DNA of 16,657 nt from JANYCD01 sp043738625 (GCA_043738625.1 JAYUFR010000099.1:1-16657); one strand, 5' to 3'; positions 7,185 to 14,108 are shown, numbered from the stretch's first letter. The notes: generated by a model not told the origin, from the sequence alone. A program made the numbers and translations.

Positions 7185-7216
7185 AAAAAACAAAAGACCC
7201 CTCCGAAGACAGGCCT
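7185..7216 (-). terminator. Rho-independent terminator-like hairpin next to IS end
   Basis: On the minus strand a roughly 9-bp stem (one mismatch, two G-U pairs) closes over a TTCG tetraloop and is followed by TTTTGTTTTTT. It lies 17 bases outside the IS6-type end, so it may be the leftover 3' end of a gene lost when the element inserted or was rearranged. Confidence 0.55.
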
Positions 7217-7232
7217 AGGTGTTTCTCAATTT

Positions 7233-7246
7233 GGTACTGTCGCAAA
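7233..7246. repeat. IS6-family terminal inverted repeat
   Basis: GGTACTGTCGCAAA matches the IS6/IS26 terminal sequence GGCACTGTTGCAAA at 12 of 14 bases. It sits 42 bases beyond the transposase stop codon, as the right end of an IS6 element should. I see no partner end further right, so the element has lost its other terminus. Confidence 0.75.
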
Positions 7247-7287
7247 AGGGAGTTGAAGTTGCGTTGAGCTGGAGCTTCGACTGCAAT

Positions 7288-7545
7288 TCAAAAGACCCGT
7301 GAGCAGAGCTGGTTGGCTGCTGACGAGGTTTGACCTTCGAGGCGGTGGAAGTGCTCTTTACGGATCATGTGCATGGTTTCGATACTGGCGAGAAAAATGC
7401 GTGCGCAGCCAAAAGACTTGAATTCCAACATGGGCCGCACAACGCGATTAATCGCCCGGTGATCCTCTTCGACGATATTGCACCCGCTTGATCACCGTGC
7501 GCAGCGCCTTGACCATTTTTCGTATCCCGTCGTCAGTCCGGTTTC
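7288..7545 (-). pseudogene. IS6-family transposase remnant (C-terminal part, frameshifted)
   Basis: The minus strand encodes NIVEEDHRAINRVVRPMLEF followed by KSFGCARIFLASIETMHMIR and a stop at 7290-7288. This is the conserved C-terminal block of IS6/IS26-type DDE transposases, including the glutamate-containing NIVExDHR motif. Upstream, a second frame gives GIRKMVKALRTVIKRVQY, which fits the part just before it, but the usual intervening LNN is missing. Around 7480 the two AATAT-flanked stretches appear to have collapsed, an apparent deletion of about 11 bases that shifts the frame. The catalytic first two Asp residues are absent, so the enzyme is dead. Confidence 0.8.
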
Positions 7546-7554
7546 TGGATACCC

Positions 7555-7900
7555 GGCCCGGCTTATTGCGATAGCGCTCATGGCGGCACGGACCTTTCTC
7601 GCGTGGGGATGGTTCGGGCTCGAGCTTTGCCTGGTGTATGGCCTCATCAACGCGGACGCCGTTTTCTTCACCGCCTCTCCCTGCGCGTCGGGTTTCTCTA
7701 AGCCGATGTCCATCGTGGTGGCGACCGGCAAGGCCGCGACCCAAGGTGTGCTGTGCTGCGGTGCGGCCGCAATCGAAAACTTTCACAGGGTCGATACGCT
7801 GATTGTCGACTAGACCGGTACGGTCACCGAAGGCAAGCCCGTATTTGATCGTGCCATTCCAACGACCGGATACAGCGCCAGTTCACCCGCAATGGCTTGA
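7555..7900 (+). pseudogene. P1B-type (copper/silver) ATPase fragment, amber after catalytic Asp
   Basis: The plus strand reads LVYGLINADAVFFTASPCAS, then KPMSIVVATGKAATQGVL, then RVDTLIVD, TAG, TGTVTEGKP and finally a stop at 7898-7900, all in one frame. This corresponds to the CopA-type transmembrane CPC helix, the following loop and the DKTGT phosphorylation site. Both signatures are damaged: CPC has become SPC, and the Lys codon after the catalytic Asp (7808-7810) is TAG (7811-7813). N-terminal metal-binding domains and the whole ATP-binding region are missing. The absence of frameshifts points to fairly recent decay or to selection lasting until truncation. It abuts the IS6 remnant and probably belonged to the copper cluster further right. 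Confidence 0.8.
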
Positions 7901-7946
7901 CGCTGAAACTGCTCGTCGAAGAATTGCGCACGACGGCTGGGGTTCA

Positions 7947-8819
7947 TCACGACAGCAGCGCCGCAATCTTCGGCCAGGCACGCATCGCCGCAACATATCC
8001 GGCTGCAATCAGTTGGTCGTGAAAATTTTCCTTGCCGATGAAGTGGTGCAGATTCATTTGTATTGCGATATCGGCACTGCGTATTTGTTCCTTGATCAAT
8101 GCGTTCGACATGATGTGCATGGTCTGGAATGCGACGCCGGTCAGCCCTTGAATTTGTTCTTCATAGGGCCGAAAGGCGACATCCACACCAATGACGATGT
8201 CCGCGCCCATTTCGCGCACAGCAAGGACGGGCACCGGTTCAGTCAAGCCGCCGTCGACCAAATCGCGACCGCTAATTTTGACTGGCTCGAACATTACCGG
8301 GATGCTGGCCGACGCGCTGACTGCCGCCCCCGCTTCCCCGCTGCAAATGATGACGCGCTCACCAGTTGCCACGTCGGTCGTGATCGCGGCAAACTGGATG
8401 GGCAATTGTTCAAGCCTGCGATTGTCCAGCGCGTTGTCGATCAATGCTCGCAATTTGGTGTGTTGCAGCAGGCCTTTGCCGGACCAGGAAAGGCTCGTCA
8501 CGCCGGGCCATTCGAAGCGCCGCGCGATCACGTCGATTTCGTCGTACGGGAATTGTGCTGCTGCGAGCACGCCGATGATGGCACCGGCGCTGGTACCGGC
8601 GATGACCTGAAATTCAAGTCCCTGCTCCGCAAACGCTTTCAGCACGCCCACATGTGCGATGCCGTGCATAGAGCCGCCACCGAGTGCGATGCCGACCTGG
8701 CGCTTGCGAATGCCGGGCTTCCCGCCTGACGCGCTTTGCGGTGCCGCGTGTGACGTGCGTGCCGTTATCGCTAGCGCCGGGATCAAACCGATTGCACTCA
8801 GAAAAAATCGTCGTTGCAT
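7947..8819 (-). CDS. Patatin-like phospholipase, predicted Tat-exported
   Basis: 290 residues from the ATG at 8819. The N-terminus MQRRFFLSAIGL plus a hydrophobic stretch and an Ala-rich cleavage zone is a Tat-type signal. The catalytic domain shows the glycine-rich oxyanion segment GGGSMHG (47-53), the nucleophile elbow GTSAG with Ser77, and DGG with Asp189, i.e. the Ser-Asp dyad of RssA/YlbK-type bacterial patatins (acyl hydrolases of lipids). The oxyanion segment usually reads GGGxxRG; here the Arg is His. The length agrees with the bacterial family. An in-frame ATG at 8873, with AGG upstream, would add 18 residues before the twin Arg; neither start has a strong ribosome binding site. It follows the cytochrome remnant and multicopper oxidase on the same strand. 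Its link to them is unclear. Confidence 0.9.
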   Translation of the reverse strand: MQRRFFLSAIGLIPALAITARTSHAAPQSASGGKPGIRKRQVGIALGGGSMHGIAHVGVLKAFAEQGLEFQVIAGTSAGAIIGVLAAAQFPYDEIDVIARRFEWPGVTSLSWSGKGLLQHTKLRALIDNALDNRRLEQLPIQFAAITTDVATGERVIICSGEAGAAVSASASIPVMFEPVKISGRDLVDGGLTEPVPVLAVREMGADIVIGVDVAFRPYEEQIQGLTGVAFQTMHIMSNALIKEQIRSADIAIQMNLHHFIGKENFHDQLIAAGYVAAMRAWPKIAALLS

Positions 8820-8973
8820 GTTGGGATGGGATCCACCCGTTCCAACGACTTCGTCGTGCAATCCGGTACTCATGTCGATGCCTGTTGGCGACCAACGCAA
8901 GTGCGCGGCATGTCGTCCGACGCTGCCCCGAGCGATTTCGGAAAGACCGGAACGATGTTCGCGCGCCGTGCTC

Positions 8974-9340
8974 TCATTTGGCCGGATACGCGCCTTTTTC
9001 CCGCGCCTCCATAATCGGCTTCCACGGACCGAACTTGTGCTGGTCTGCCGAGAAGCCCGGCGTGTATGGCGGAAAATGCGGCATCCACAGGCCTATTGTT
9101 GCGCGCCGGGAAATCCGCACCGAGATTTGGCTTGACTGGCCGTGGTTGACTATTCACGTAAGCAGCGACGTCAAATGCTTGCTCATCGCTCCGCACTGCG
9201 TTGAATTTGTCGTCCGACAGTTTTCCAATGTCTGGCGCTTGCCAGTCTGACTGACTTTGGGAGAAAGCGCACACCGTCGATGCGGCACTGATGGCCAATC
9301 CATTGATAATTCTGTTGATCTGCTTCATTTCAATCCCCAT
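8974..9340 (-). pseudogene. Thiosulfate-dehydrogenase-like (TsdA family) cytochrome remnant
   Basis: An intact signal peptide (MKQINRIINGLAISAASTVC) is followed by WQAPDIGKLSDDKF, which resembles the start of TsdA-family dihaem cytochromes. It then jumps directly to AFDVAAYVNSQPRPVKPNLG, which resembles their C-terminal tail. Both haem-binding regions that normally lie between are absent, so an internal deletion has occurred near 9185-9210. A second lesion is a frameshift at an AAAA run (9073-9076): one frame runs up to RPVDAAF and another continues PPYTPGFSADQHKFGPWKPI to a stop at 8976-8974. No CXXCH remains, so the product could not be a cytochrome. The start could be 9340 or the second ATG at 9328. 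Family assignment is from recalled motif patterns. Confidence 0.75.
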
Positions 9341-9383
9341 ACAAAACCAGCATCTTCACGGCGAATGTTAAAACTTGTCTGCG

Positions 9384-10895
9384 CTACACGACGTTAAAAT
9401 TCAACATCATGCCGTTGTCTTCATGCTCCAGGTTATGGCAGTGGAGAACATAGTTGCCGGCGACGTTAAACCGCAGCGCAATTTCAACTGATTCAAACGG
9501 GCGCACCAGCACCGTATCCTTCCAGCCCAGATCGGTCGGGAGACGTCTGGCCTCGATGCCATCGCGCGATACCACCTGAAACTGCGTGCCGTGAACGTGC
9601 ATTGGATGCGGCTCTATGGCACGGCTGATGAATTGCCATCGCTCCAGGTCACCCCGGCGTGCGACGAAATCAATTCGCGCGCCGTCGTAAACGAGATTGT
9701 TGATTCGATGCAATGCGCCGCTCATGCCGTTCATTGTCGTCAACTCGAAAACTCGCCTGACGACGGCGGCGGTCGAATCGTAGCGAGCGATGGGTGCAAA
9801 TGAAAGAGGCACGCTTCCGATGTTGGTCGCGGGGGCGCTCGATACGGCAAGATTCAACAGATCAAAAGCAGTCCCCTGCGGCAGCGCGGATCCCATCATG
9901 CCTGACCCCATCAGGCCGGATCCCATGTTGCTGAATGCGGCACTAACGATTTTGATGATCTGTCCGGCGTCGCCGCGCAGATCAACCAAAACATCGGCTC
10001 GCTCCCCCGGCGCAAGCAACAGACTGTTGACAGACAAGGGTGCCCCCAGCAGTCCGCCGTCGGTGCCGATCAGCCAAAAGTTGCGTCCATTGGCAAGCGC
10101 CGGGTTCAGGATGCGCGCGTTGGAGGCGTTCAATAAACGCAATCGGATGACGGCAGGTTCGACATTCGTCGTAACCGGGCCCGCAGTTCCATTTACGGTG
10201 ATCACGTTCCCGAGCCAGCCGGTCATGATGTCCAGGAAGTTTGGCTGATAGATCAATGCACCGTTGCCCACGCGTTTGTCCGCCAGCACCAGCGGAATGT
10301 CGCGGACCCCCGTGGGCAGTCCGCGTGCGGTATCGTTGCCATCGTCGACGATCAGCATCCCCGCCAGTCCGGAGTACGCCTGACGCGCGGTCGCTCGATC
10401 GGGATGCGGGTGGTACCAGTAGGTGCCGGGGCGTTCGTTGACGGCAAAGGTATAGCGCTTGCTCGCCGCTGGCGCGAGCAGTTCGGTAGGATGGCCATCC
10501 ATGCCGGGTGCGGCAGCCAATCCATGCCAATGGATATTGGTGGATTCACCGAGTTGGTTTTGCAACGTGATGTCCAGTGCACTGCCGGAAGAAATTCGAA
10601 TCAACGGTGATGGCCACTGCCCGTTGTATAGCAGGGCACCCGATTGCGCGCCGGTGCCCAAATCATAGGCACCCGCAGCCGCACTGATCGTACTGCCGGA
10701 AAAATTGACCGGCAAACGCAATGTGCCGCCGCTGGCAACGCCCGTTGGTGGCGACCCAAAACCCCCACCCATATTGCCGGCGGAAGTCATGTCGCCGCCA
10801 CCGCCACCACCGCCGCAGCCCGCCAAACCGAACAGACTGAGTGCGGCAACACCGGATAAAAACTCCCTGCGTTCGGGAATGTGCGGGTTGTTCAT
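9384..10895 (-). CDS. Multicopper oxidase, Tat-dependent lipoprotein
   Basis: 503 residues. The ATG at 10895 has AGGAGG five bases upstream. The signal contains twin Arg (RREFL, 9-13) and a lipobox LAGC (Cys27), so it should be folded in the cytoplasm, exported by Tat and anchored by lipid; a poly-Gly linker follows the Cys. All copper motifs are present: HWH (122-124), HPH (162-164), HPMHVH (430-435) and HCHNLEH (485-491) with Met496 as the axial ligand of type 1 copper. The three-cupredoxin layout and length match CueO/CotA/bilirubin-oxidase-like laccases. A short Met-rich run (MGSGLMGSGMMGS) in the third quarter could bind Cu(I) but is much smaller than that of CueO. Likely role: Cu(I) or phenol/metal oxidation outside the cytoplasmic membrane. 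An FNR-like box lies about 125 bases upstream. Confidence 0.93.
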   Translation of the reverse strand: MNNPHIPERREFLSGVAALSLFGLAGCGGGGGGGDMTSAGNMGGGFGSPPTGVASGGTLRLPVNFSGSTISAAAGAYDLGTGAQSGALLYNGQWPSPLIRISSGSALDITLQNQLGESTNIHWHGLAAAPGMDGHPTELLAPAASKRYTFAVNERPGTYWYHPHPDRATARQAYSGLAGMLIVDDGNDTARGLPTGVRDIPLVLADKRVGNGALIYQPNFLDIMTGWLGNVITVNGTAGPVTTNVEPAVIRLRLLNASNARILNPALANGRNFWLIGTDGGLLGAPLSVNSLLLAPGERADVLVDLRGDAGQIIKIVSAAFSNMGSGLMGSGMMGSALPQGTAFDLLNLAVSSAPATNIGSVPLSFAPIARYDSTAAVVRRVFELTTMNGMSGALHRINNLVYDGARIDFVARRGDLERWQFISRAIEPHPMHVHGTQFQVVSRDGIEARRLPTDLGWKDTVLVRPFESVEIALRFNVAGNYVLHCHNLEHEDNGMMLNFNVV

Positions 10896-10923
10896 GGAGA
10901 CCTCCTGATGGTAGAACATCGGA

Positions 10924-11007
10924 ATGCGCCTTGCGCATGCGAGCGGTCGCGGTCGCGCATGAGATGCGCAACCGATACCTCTCAGTCAGGGTAGAGGCAT
11001 GACTGAG
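10924..11007. repeat. Cluster of three perfect inverted repeats upstream of multicopper oxidase
   Basis: ATGCGC-ctt-GCGCAT (10924-10938), GCGCAT-gag-ATGCGC (10955-10969) and CTCAGTCA...TGACTGAG (10981-10988 and 11000-11007). The first two are the same hexamer pair in opposite order, so the four hexamers could also pair with each other in the leader transcript. They lie between the FNR-like box and the gene start and may be operators or mRNA hairpins. Confidence 0.55.
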
Positions 11008-11014
11008 GCCCGTG

Positions 11015-11028
11015 TTGACGAAGATCAA
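11015..11028 (-). promoter_or_regulatory. FNR/ANR-like box upstream of multicopper oxidase
   Basis: The minus strand reads TTGATCTTCGTCAA, a one-base variant of TTGAT-N4-ATCAA of the kind seen in ANR sites. It is centred about 126 bases upstream of the ATG at 10895. It matches the first seven bases of the two boxes in the cytochrome region, which suggests a shared regulator. No clear -10 hexamer was found at the expected distance. Confidence 0.55.
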
Positions 11029-11100
11029 ACGGTTTGTTTTTAATGCGGAACCGGCCAGATCCCGGGTGCTATCCGCCACAAAAGTATCGGGCTGATCCCG

Positions 11101-11761
11101 TTGTCGCGATTCCCCTGGTTGAGATTGACCTCGATGTCGACAATCCGCGACGACCATCTGCAGTCGATCTTGGCATGGAAGGCCGATTTGGCCAGGGTGC
11201 GAGAAGAAGCGGCGGTCGTTGCCAGGGCAAACGCCCGTACCGAAAACGAGGGACACACCCATACACAAATGCCAGCATGGCCGCGAGACTTGGGGCTGGC
11301 AACCGGCTATCAGATCTGGATTGCGTCGAATGATCGGAGCCGCATGTACGGGGAAAAACCAGTGGGCACGGGATTTTGTCAGACTTGCCAGCGGGTCTGC
11401 TCTATGTTGCTCTGATCGGTACGATCAAGCTTATCGATGTGCTGGGGCTCGCGCTCAATGCCAGTCAACTGGCGACCGCGTTCGAGGTTAAGCATTCGAC
11501 AAGCATCTATTCCGGGATTGTCCGGATGCTTGATCTGCCATTGAGCGACGCGGCGCATTAGGGGGCATTGGCTTTTCTGGTGGCTCCCGACGAGCGCGAA
11601 GCGGATGTTCGCGCGCAGTTCGCTCGCCCTGCATTTTTACGCGTCCAGGAAATGCAGCTGCGATATGGCCCGTACAGCGAACCTGCAAACAATCGAGGAG
11701 CCATCGCAGAGTTTGCCCGTAGCCTCAAGGCCATGGAGGCAATTTCTCGCCCATTGAGCTG
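11101..11761 (+). pseudogene. Decayed PD-(D/E)XK nuclease-like gene
   Basis: Three collinear plus-strand pieces make one broken protein. Piece 1 ends with GYQIWIASNDRSRMYGEKP and is in one frame to about 11370. After a frameshift near 11370-11380, piece 2 reads GTIKLIDVLGLALNASQLAT and then AFEVKHSTSIYSGIVRM. An in-frame TAG (11559-11561) separates it from piece 3, ALAFLVAPDEREADVRAQFA through AISRPLS, which stops at 11759-11761. The pattern WIAxNDRxR, IDVL, ExKHSTSIYSGxxRMxDL, VAPDEREAxV recalls restriction-endonuclease-like proteins of unknown function; Asp in IDVL and EVK could form the catalytic D...ExK. The true start is not identifiable. Family identity is from memory. Confidence 0.6.
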
Positions 11762-11844
11762 ATCGTTGTTGCAGAGGGAGCCATCGGTGCGGGCGGGCCC
11801 GAAGCGGGACAAAATATTCCGCAATCAGCGCGGCTGTCTGAATG

Positions 11845-11866
11845 CAAAAAACAACGCCTTTCGTCG
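11845..11866 (-). terminator. Weak terminator-like hairpin after sensor kinase
   Basis: On the minus strand a 5-bp stem (CGACG / CGTTG, 5-base loop) is followed by TTTTTTT, five bases past the kinase stop codon. The stem is short, so termination may be leaky. Confidence 0.35.
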
Positions 11867-11870
11867 AGTT

Positions 11871-13325
11871 TCAGATAGCTGAATTCTTGCCAATCCCACG
11901 CGCCGGCGACGGGGAATCGGGAAAATGCAGCGTAAATCGAGTGGTGCCCTGATTTTCAACATTCACGTTGCTCACCAGTTCGACTTTTCCGCCGTGAAGT
12001 TGCATGATGGTTTTGACGATGGACAGTCCCAATCCCGACCCACCCGCATGCCTGGCTCGACTTTCATCGATGCGATAAAAGCGATCAAAAACGCGAACCA
12101 GGTCGTTCGCCGGTATGGTTTCTCCAACGTTCTCCACAGCCAATTCGACGGTCCCAGGATGCTTTTCCATGTCGATTCGCACTGTCGAATTCGCGGCGGC
12201 ATGCCTTAGCGCATTGGTCAGTAAATTTGTGATTGCACGCTGTAGTAGAATTCTGTTTGCATGAACGGTGGCATCGCCATCGATTTCTATGACGATGCCT
12301 CGCTCCGTAGCAATCACCTCAATGAAGTCTGCCACGGTTTGCGCCTCCTGCCTGACCAGAAGAGGCTCGAACGACAGTTCGTCCGCTTCGTTTTCCGCAC
12401 GCGCAAGAAAGAGCATGTCGTCGATCAACCGGGAAAGCCGTTCCAGATCCTCGACGTCAGCCTCAAGCACGGCCAGCAATTCTGCAGGGGCGCGGGGCCG
12501 GGAAAGAGTCACCTGGGTACGGCCGAGCAGAATGCCGACAGGTGTACGCATCTCGTGTGCAAGGTCGCCGGAGAATCGATTCAGTTGCGTGACCCCGGTG
12601 TCGATGCGAGCCAGCATGGCATTAAAATCGATGGCGAGATCGCGCAATTCCAATGGCATATCGTCCGGGATCAGTCTTCGCGAGAGCGACACCGAACTGC
12701 TTTCGCGTGCCAGCTTCTTGAATCGTGCCAGCGGTGCCAGTCCGGTGCGCGCCGCGATCCATGCGCCGGCTAATACCAAGCCCAGCAAAAGTGGCATTCC
12801 GATCAGTGCCGCGTTCATATACCCCTGCAAAAGGCGGATATCGTTGATGCGATTCTGCGAGAGGACAAAGCGCAGTCTGTCGCCATTGGCGACCCTGCCG
12901 ATGCCCGCCAGTGAGGTGAAGGATTCACCATCTTCACTGTGCCAGTTAATCACGGCGTCTGCGTCCACGTTGTTCGCGCAGCACGAGATCGAGCGGAGTG
13001 CCAATCGTGAAAAACTGGCAAGCACCGTACCCGTTCGATAGTCAACAATCGCCAGGTGCAGATCGTCGTGTCCGATTAGCAGATCGCCGAATCGGTGCCC
13101 ATTGTCCGGCACCTTTGCGGACGAATCTATTTCCGAAAGGACGTGACGCAACAATTCGCGCTTGCCCTGGAGTTCGAGAAGCGCGCGACTGTTGAGCTGC
13201 TGCGAGAATGCAAAATAGCCAATGGCCGCTGCGAGTGCAACGACGATTACGCCGATCGCTCCGCTGATCGCAGCGAGACGCGCAGATAGTGAAATCCTGT
13301 TTCCAAGCTGGCTCAGCGGCGGCAA
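11871..13325 (-). CDS. copS: Heavy-metal (copper) sensor histidine kinase, CopS/CusS type
   Basis: 484 residues. Transmembrane segment 1 is at about 17-40, the periplasmic sensor at 41-168, transmembrane segment 2 at 171-193, then HAMP. The H-box is FSGDLAHEMRTP with His257. The N-box (NLLTNALRHA) and the glycine-rich ATP lid (GGSGLGLSIVKTI) are intact. This is the CusS/IrlS/CopS class. The sensor has an unusual adjacent Cys pair (CC, 115-116) and several His residues that could bind metal. No ATG lies near the N-terminus. TTG at 13325, preceded by AGGGG inside the regulator stop region and only 9 bases after that stop, is the only start that keeps transmembrane segment 1. It is co-transcribed with the response regulator. 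The copper assignment comes from the divergent CusF and cupredoxin genes. Confidence 0.9.
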   Translation of the reverse strand: MPPLSQLGNRISLSARLAAISGAIGVIVVALAAAIGYFAFSQQLNSRALLELQGKRELLRHVLSEIDSSAKVPDNGHRFGDLLIGHDDLHLAIVDYRTGTVLASFSRLALRSISCCANNVDADAVINWHSEDGESFTSLAGIGRVANGDRLRFVLSQNRINDIRLLQGYMNAALIGMPLLLGLVLAGAWIAARTGLAPLARFKKLARESSSVSLSRRLIPDDMPLELRDLAIDFNAMLARIDTGVTQLNRFSGDLAHEMRTPVGILLGRTQVTLSRPRAPAELLAVLEADVEDLERLSRLIDDMLFLARAENEADELSFEPLLVRQEAQTVADFIEVIATERGIVIEIDGDATVHANRILLQRAITNLLTNALRHAAANSTVRIDMEKHPGTVELAVENVGETIPANDLVRVFDRFYRIDESRARHAGGSGLGLSIVKTIMQLHGGKVELVSNVNVENQGTTRFTLHFPDSPSPARGIGKNSAI

Positions 13326-13334
13326 CGGCTTCCC

Positions 13335-14012
13335 CTACCGGCCCTTTGCGTCGAGTACATAACCGACGCCGCGCACGGTCTGAATCAACTTTGACTCAAA
13401 GGGCTCATCGATCTTGACGCGAAGGCGCCTGATGGCGACTTCGACGACGTTGGTATCCGAATCAAAATTGATGTCCCACACGAGTGAGGCGATTTCCGTA
13501 CGCGAGAGAACTTCGCCGGCGCGGCGTGCCAGCAACGTCAGCAGGGCGAACTCCTTGGCGGAAAGTTCAATACTGTGTCCTGCGCGCGTCGCACGGTGCT
13601 TGATCTGGTCGATTTCGAGATCGGCGACAGTCAATATGTTTTCCGGCGTGGTGCTGTGGCCCCGCTTCAGCAGCGCGCGTACCCTTGCCAGCAATTCAGG
13701 GAACTGAAATGGCTTGACCAGGTAATCATCGGCGCCAAGATCGAAGCCCTTCACTTTGTCGCCGGTTTGACCGCGTGCCGTCAACATCAATACGGGGATC
13801 TGTTTGGCGGTACGTAACGCAGTCAAGACGGCGAAGCCGTCGATTCCCGGAAGCATGACATCCAGAACGACAAGATCATGATCGCCGGTCATCGCCATGT
13901 GAAGGCCATCTGTGCCGTTGAGTGCGGTCTCGACGCTGAAACCGTTCTCGGTCAACCCCTGACGCAGATACTCGGCAGCCCGCTTTTCATCTTCAACAAT
14001 AAGTATTTTCAT
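13335..14012 (-). CDS. copR: OmpR-family response regulator, CopR/CusR type
   Basis: 225 residues. The receiver domain has the acidic pair Glu7-Asp8, phospho-acceptor Asp51 (VVLDVMLPG), Thr78 (MLTAR) and Lys100 (LVKPF). The C-terminal winged helix contains the typical LSAKEFALLTLLARRAGEVLSR and ends VRGVGYVLDAKGR. The closest classes are CusR, CopR, IrlR and CzcR. I take the ATG at 14012; an upstream TTG at 14021 is less likely. No strong Shine-Dalgarno is visible. It heads a two-gene unit with the kinase and diverges from the copper-binding genes. A palindrome in the shared upstream region (14093-14108) is a probable binding site, which would allow control of both directions. Confidence 0.93.
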   Translation of the reverse strand: MKILIVEDEKRAAEYLRQGLTENGFSVETALNGTDGLHMAMTGDHDLVVLDVMLPGIDGFAVLTALRTAKQIPVLMLTARGQTGDKVKGFDLGADDYLVKPFQFPELLARVRALLKRGHSTTPENILTVADLEIDQIKHRATRAGHSIELSAKEFALLTLLARRAGEVLSRTEIASLVWDINFDSDTNVVEVAIRRLRVKIDEPFESKLIQTVRGVGYVLDAKGR

Positions 14013-14092
14013 CGTTAGCAATGGAGTTTTTCTGGCGCATGCCGGATGCTTCGGCGGGTAGGATAATGGCGCGGTAACGGCGGCCCAACGAG

Positions 14093-14108
14093 ATTACAAA
14101 ACTGTAAT
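14093..14108. promoter_or_regulatory. Palindromic operator, candidate CopR/CusR-type site
   Basis: ATTACA-AAAC-TGTAAT is a perfect inverted repeat with a 4-base spacer, in the 218-base gap between the divergent regulator (start 14012) and the repeat protein (start 14231). OmpR-family heavy-metal regulators usually bind short AT-rich repeats in such gaps. On the minus strand a TATCCT lies a little downstream and could be a -10 for copRS. No second copy was noticed elsewhere in the window. Confidence 0.65.

Larger units (their letters stand above)
7233..7550 (-). mobile_element. Truncated IS6-family insertion sequence
   Basis: Only the 3' portion of the element is left: one terminal repeat (7233-7246) and the end of the transposase gene. 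The other side runs directly into P1B-ATPase sequence at about 7550-7560; the exact boundary is not visible. The orientation (transposase on the minus strand, right end at 7233) is internally consistent. Confidence 0.7.

Noticed and set aside
7012..7245. Minus-strand open frame across the intergenic region
   Set aside because: It runs through the terminator and the IS6 end and has no family signal.
7803..8729. Plus-strand open frame of about 300 codons
   Set aside because: Antisense of the patatin gene, which carries GTSAG and DGG motifs; no family features in this frame.
11040..11258. Minus-strand open frame with a Sec-like start upstream of the multicopper oxidase
   Set aside because: No recognisable family and no ribosome binding site; overlaps the plus-strand nuclease-like remnant, which has recognisable motifs.
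14093..14108. Considered whether the palindrome is a CRP/FNR site
   Set aside because: It lacks TTGA...TCAA half-sites and lies in a copper regulator's divergent gap.
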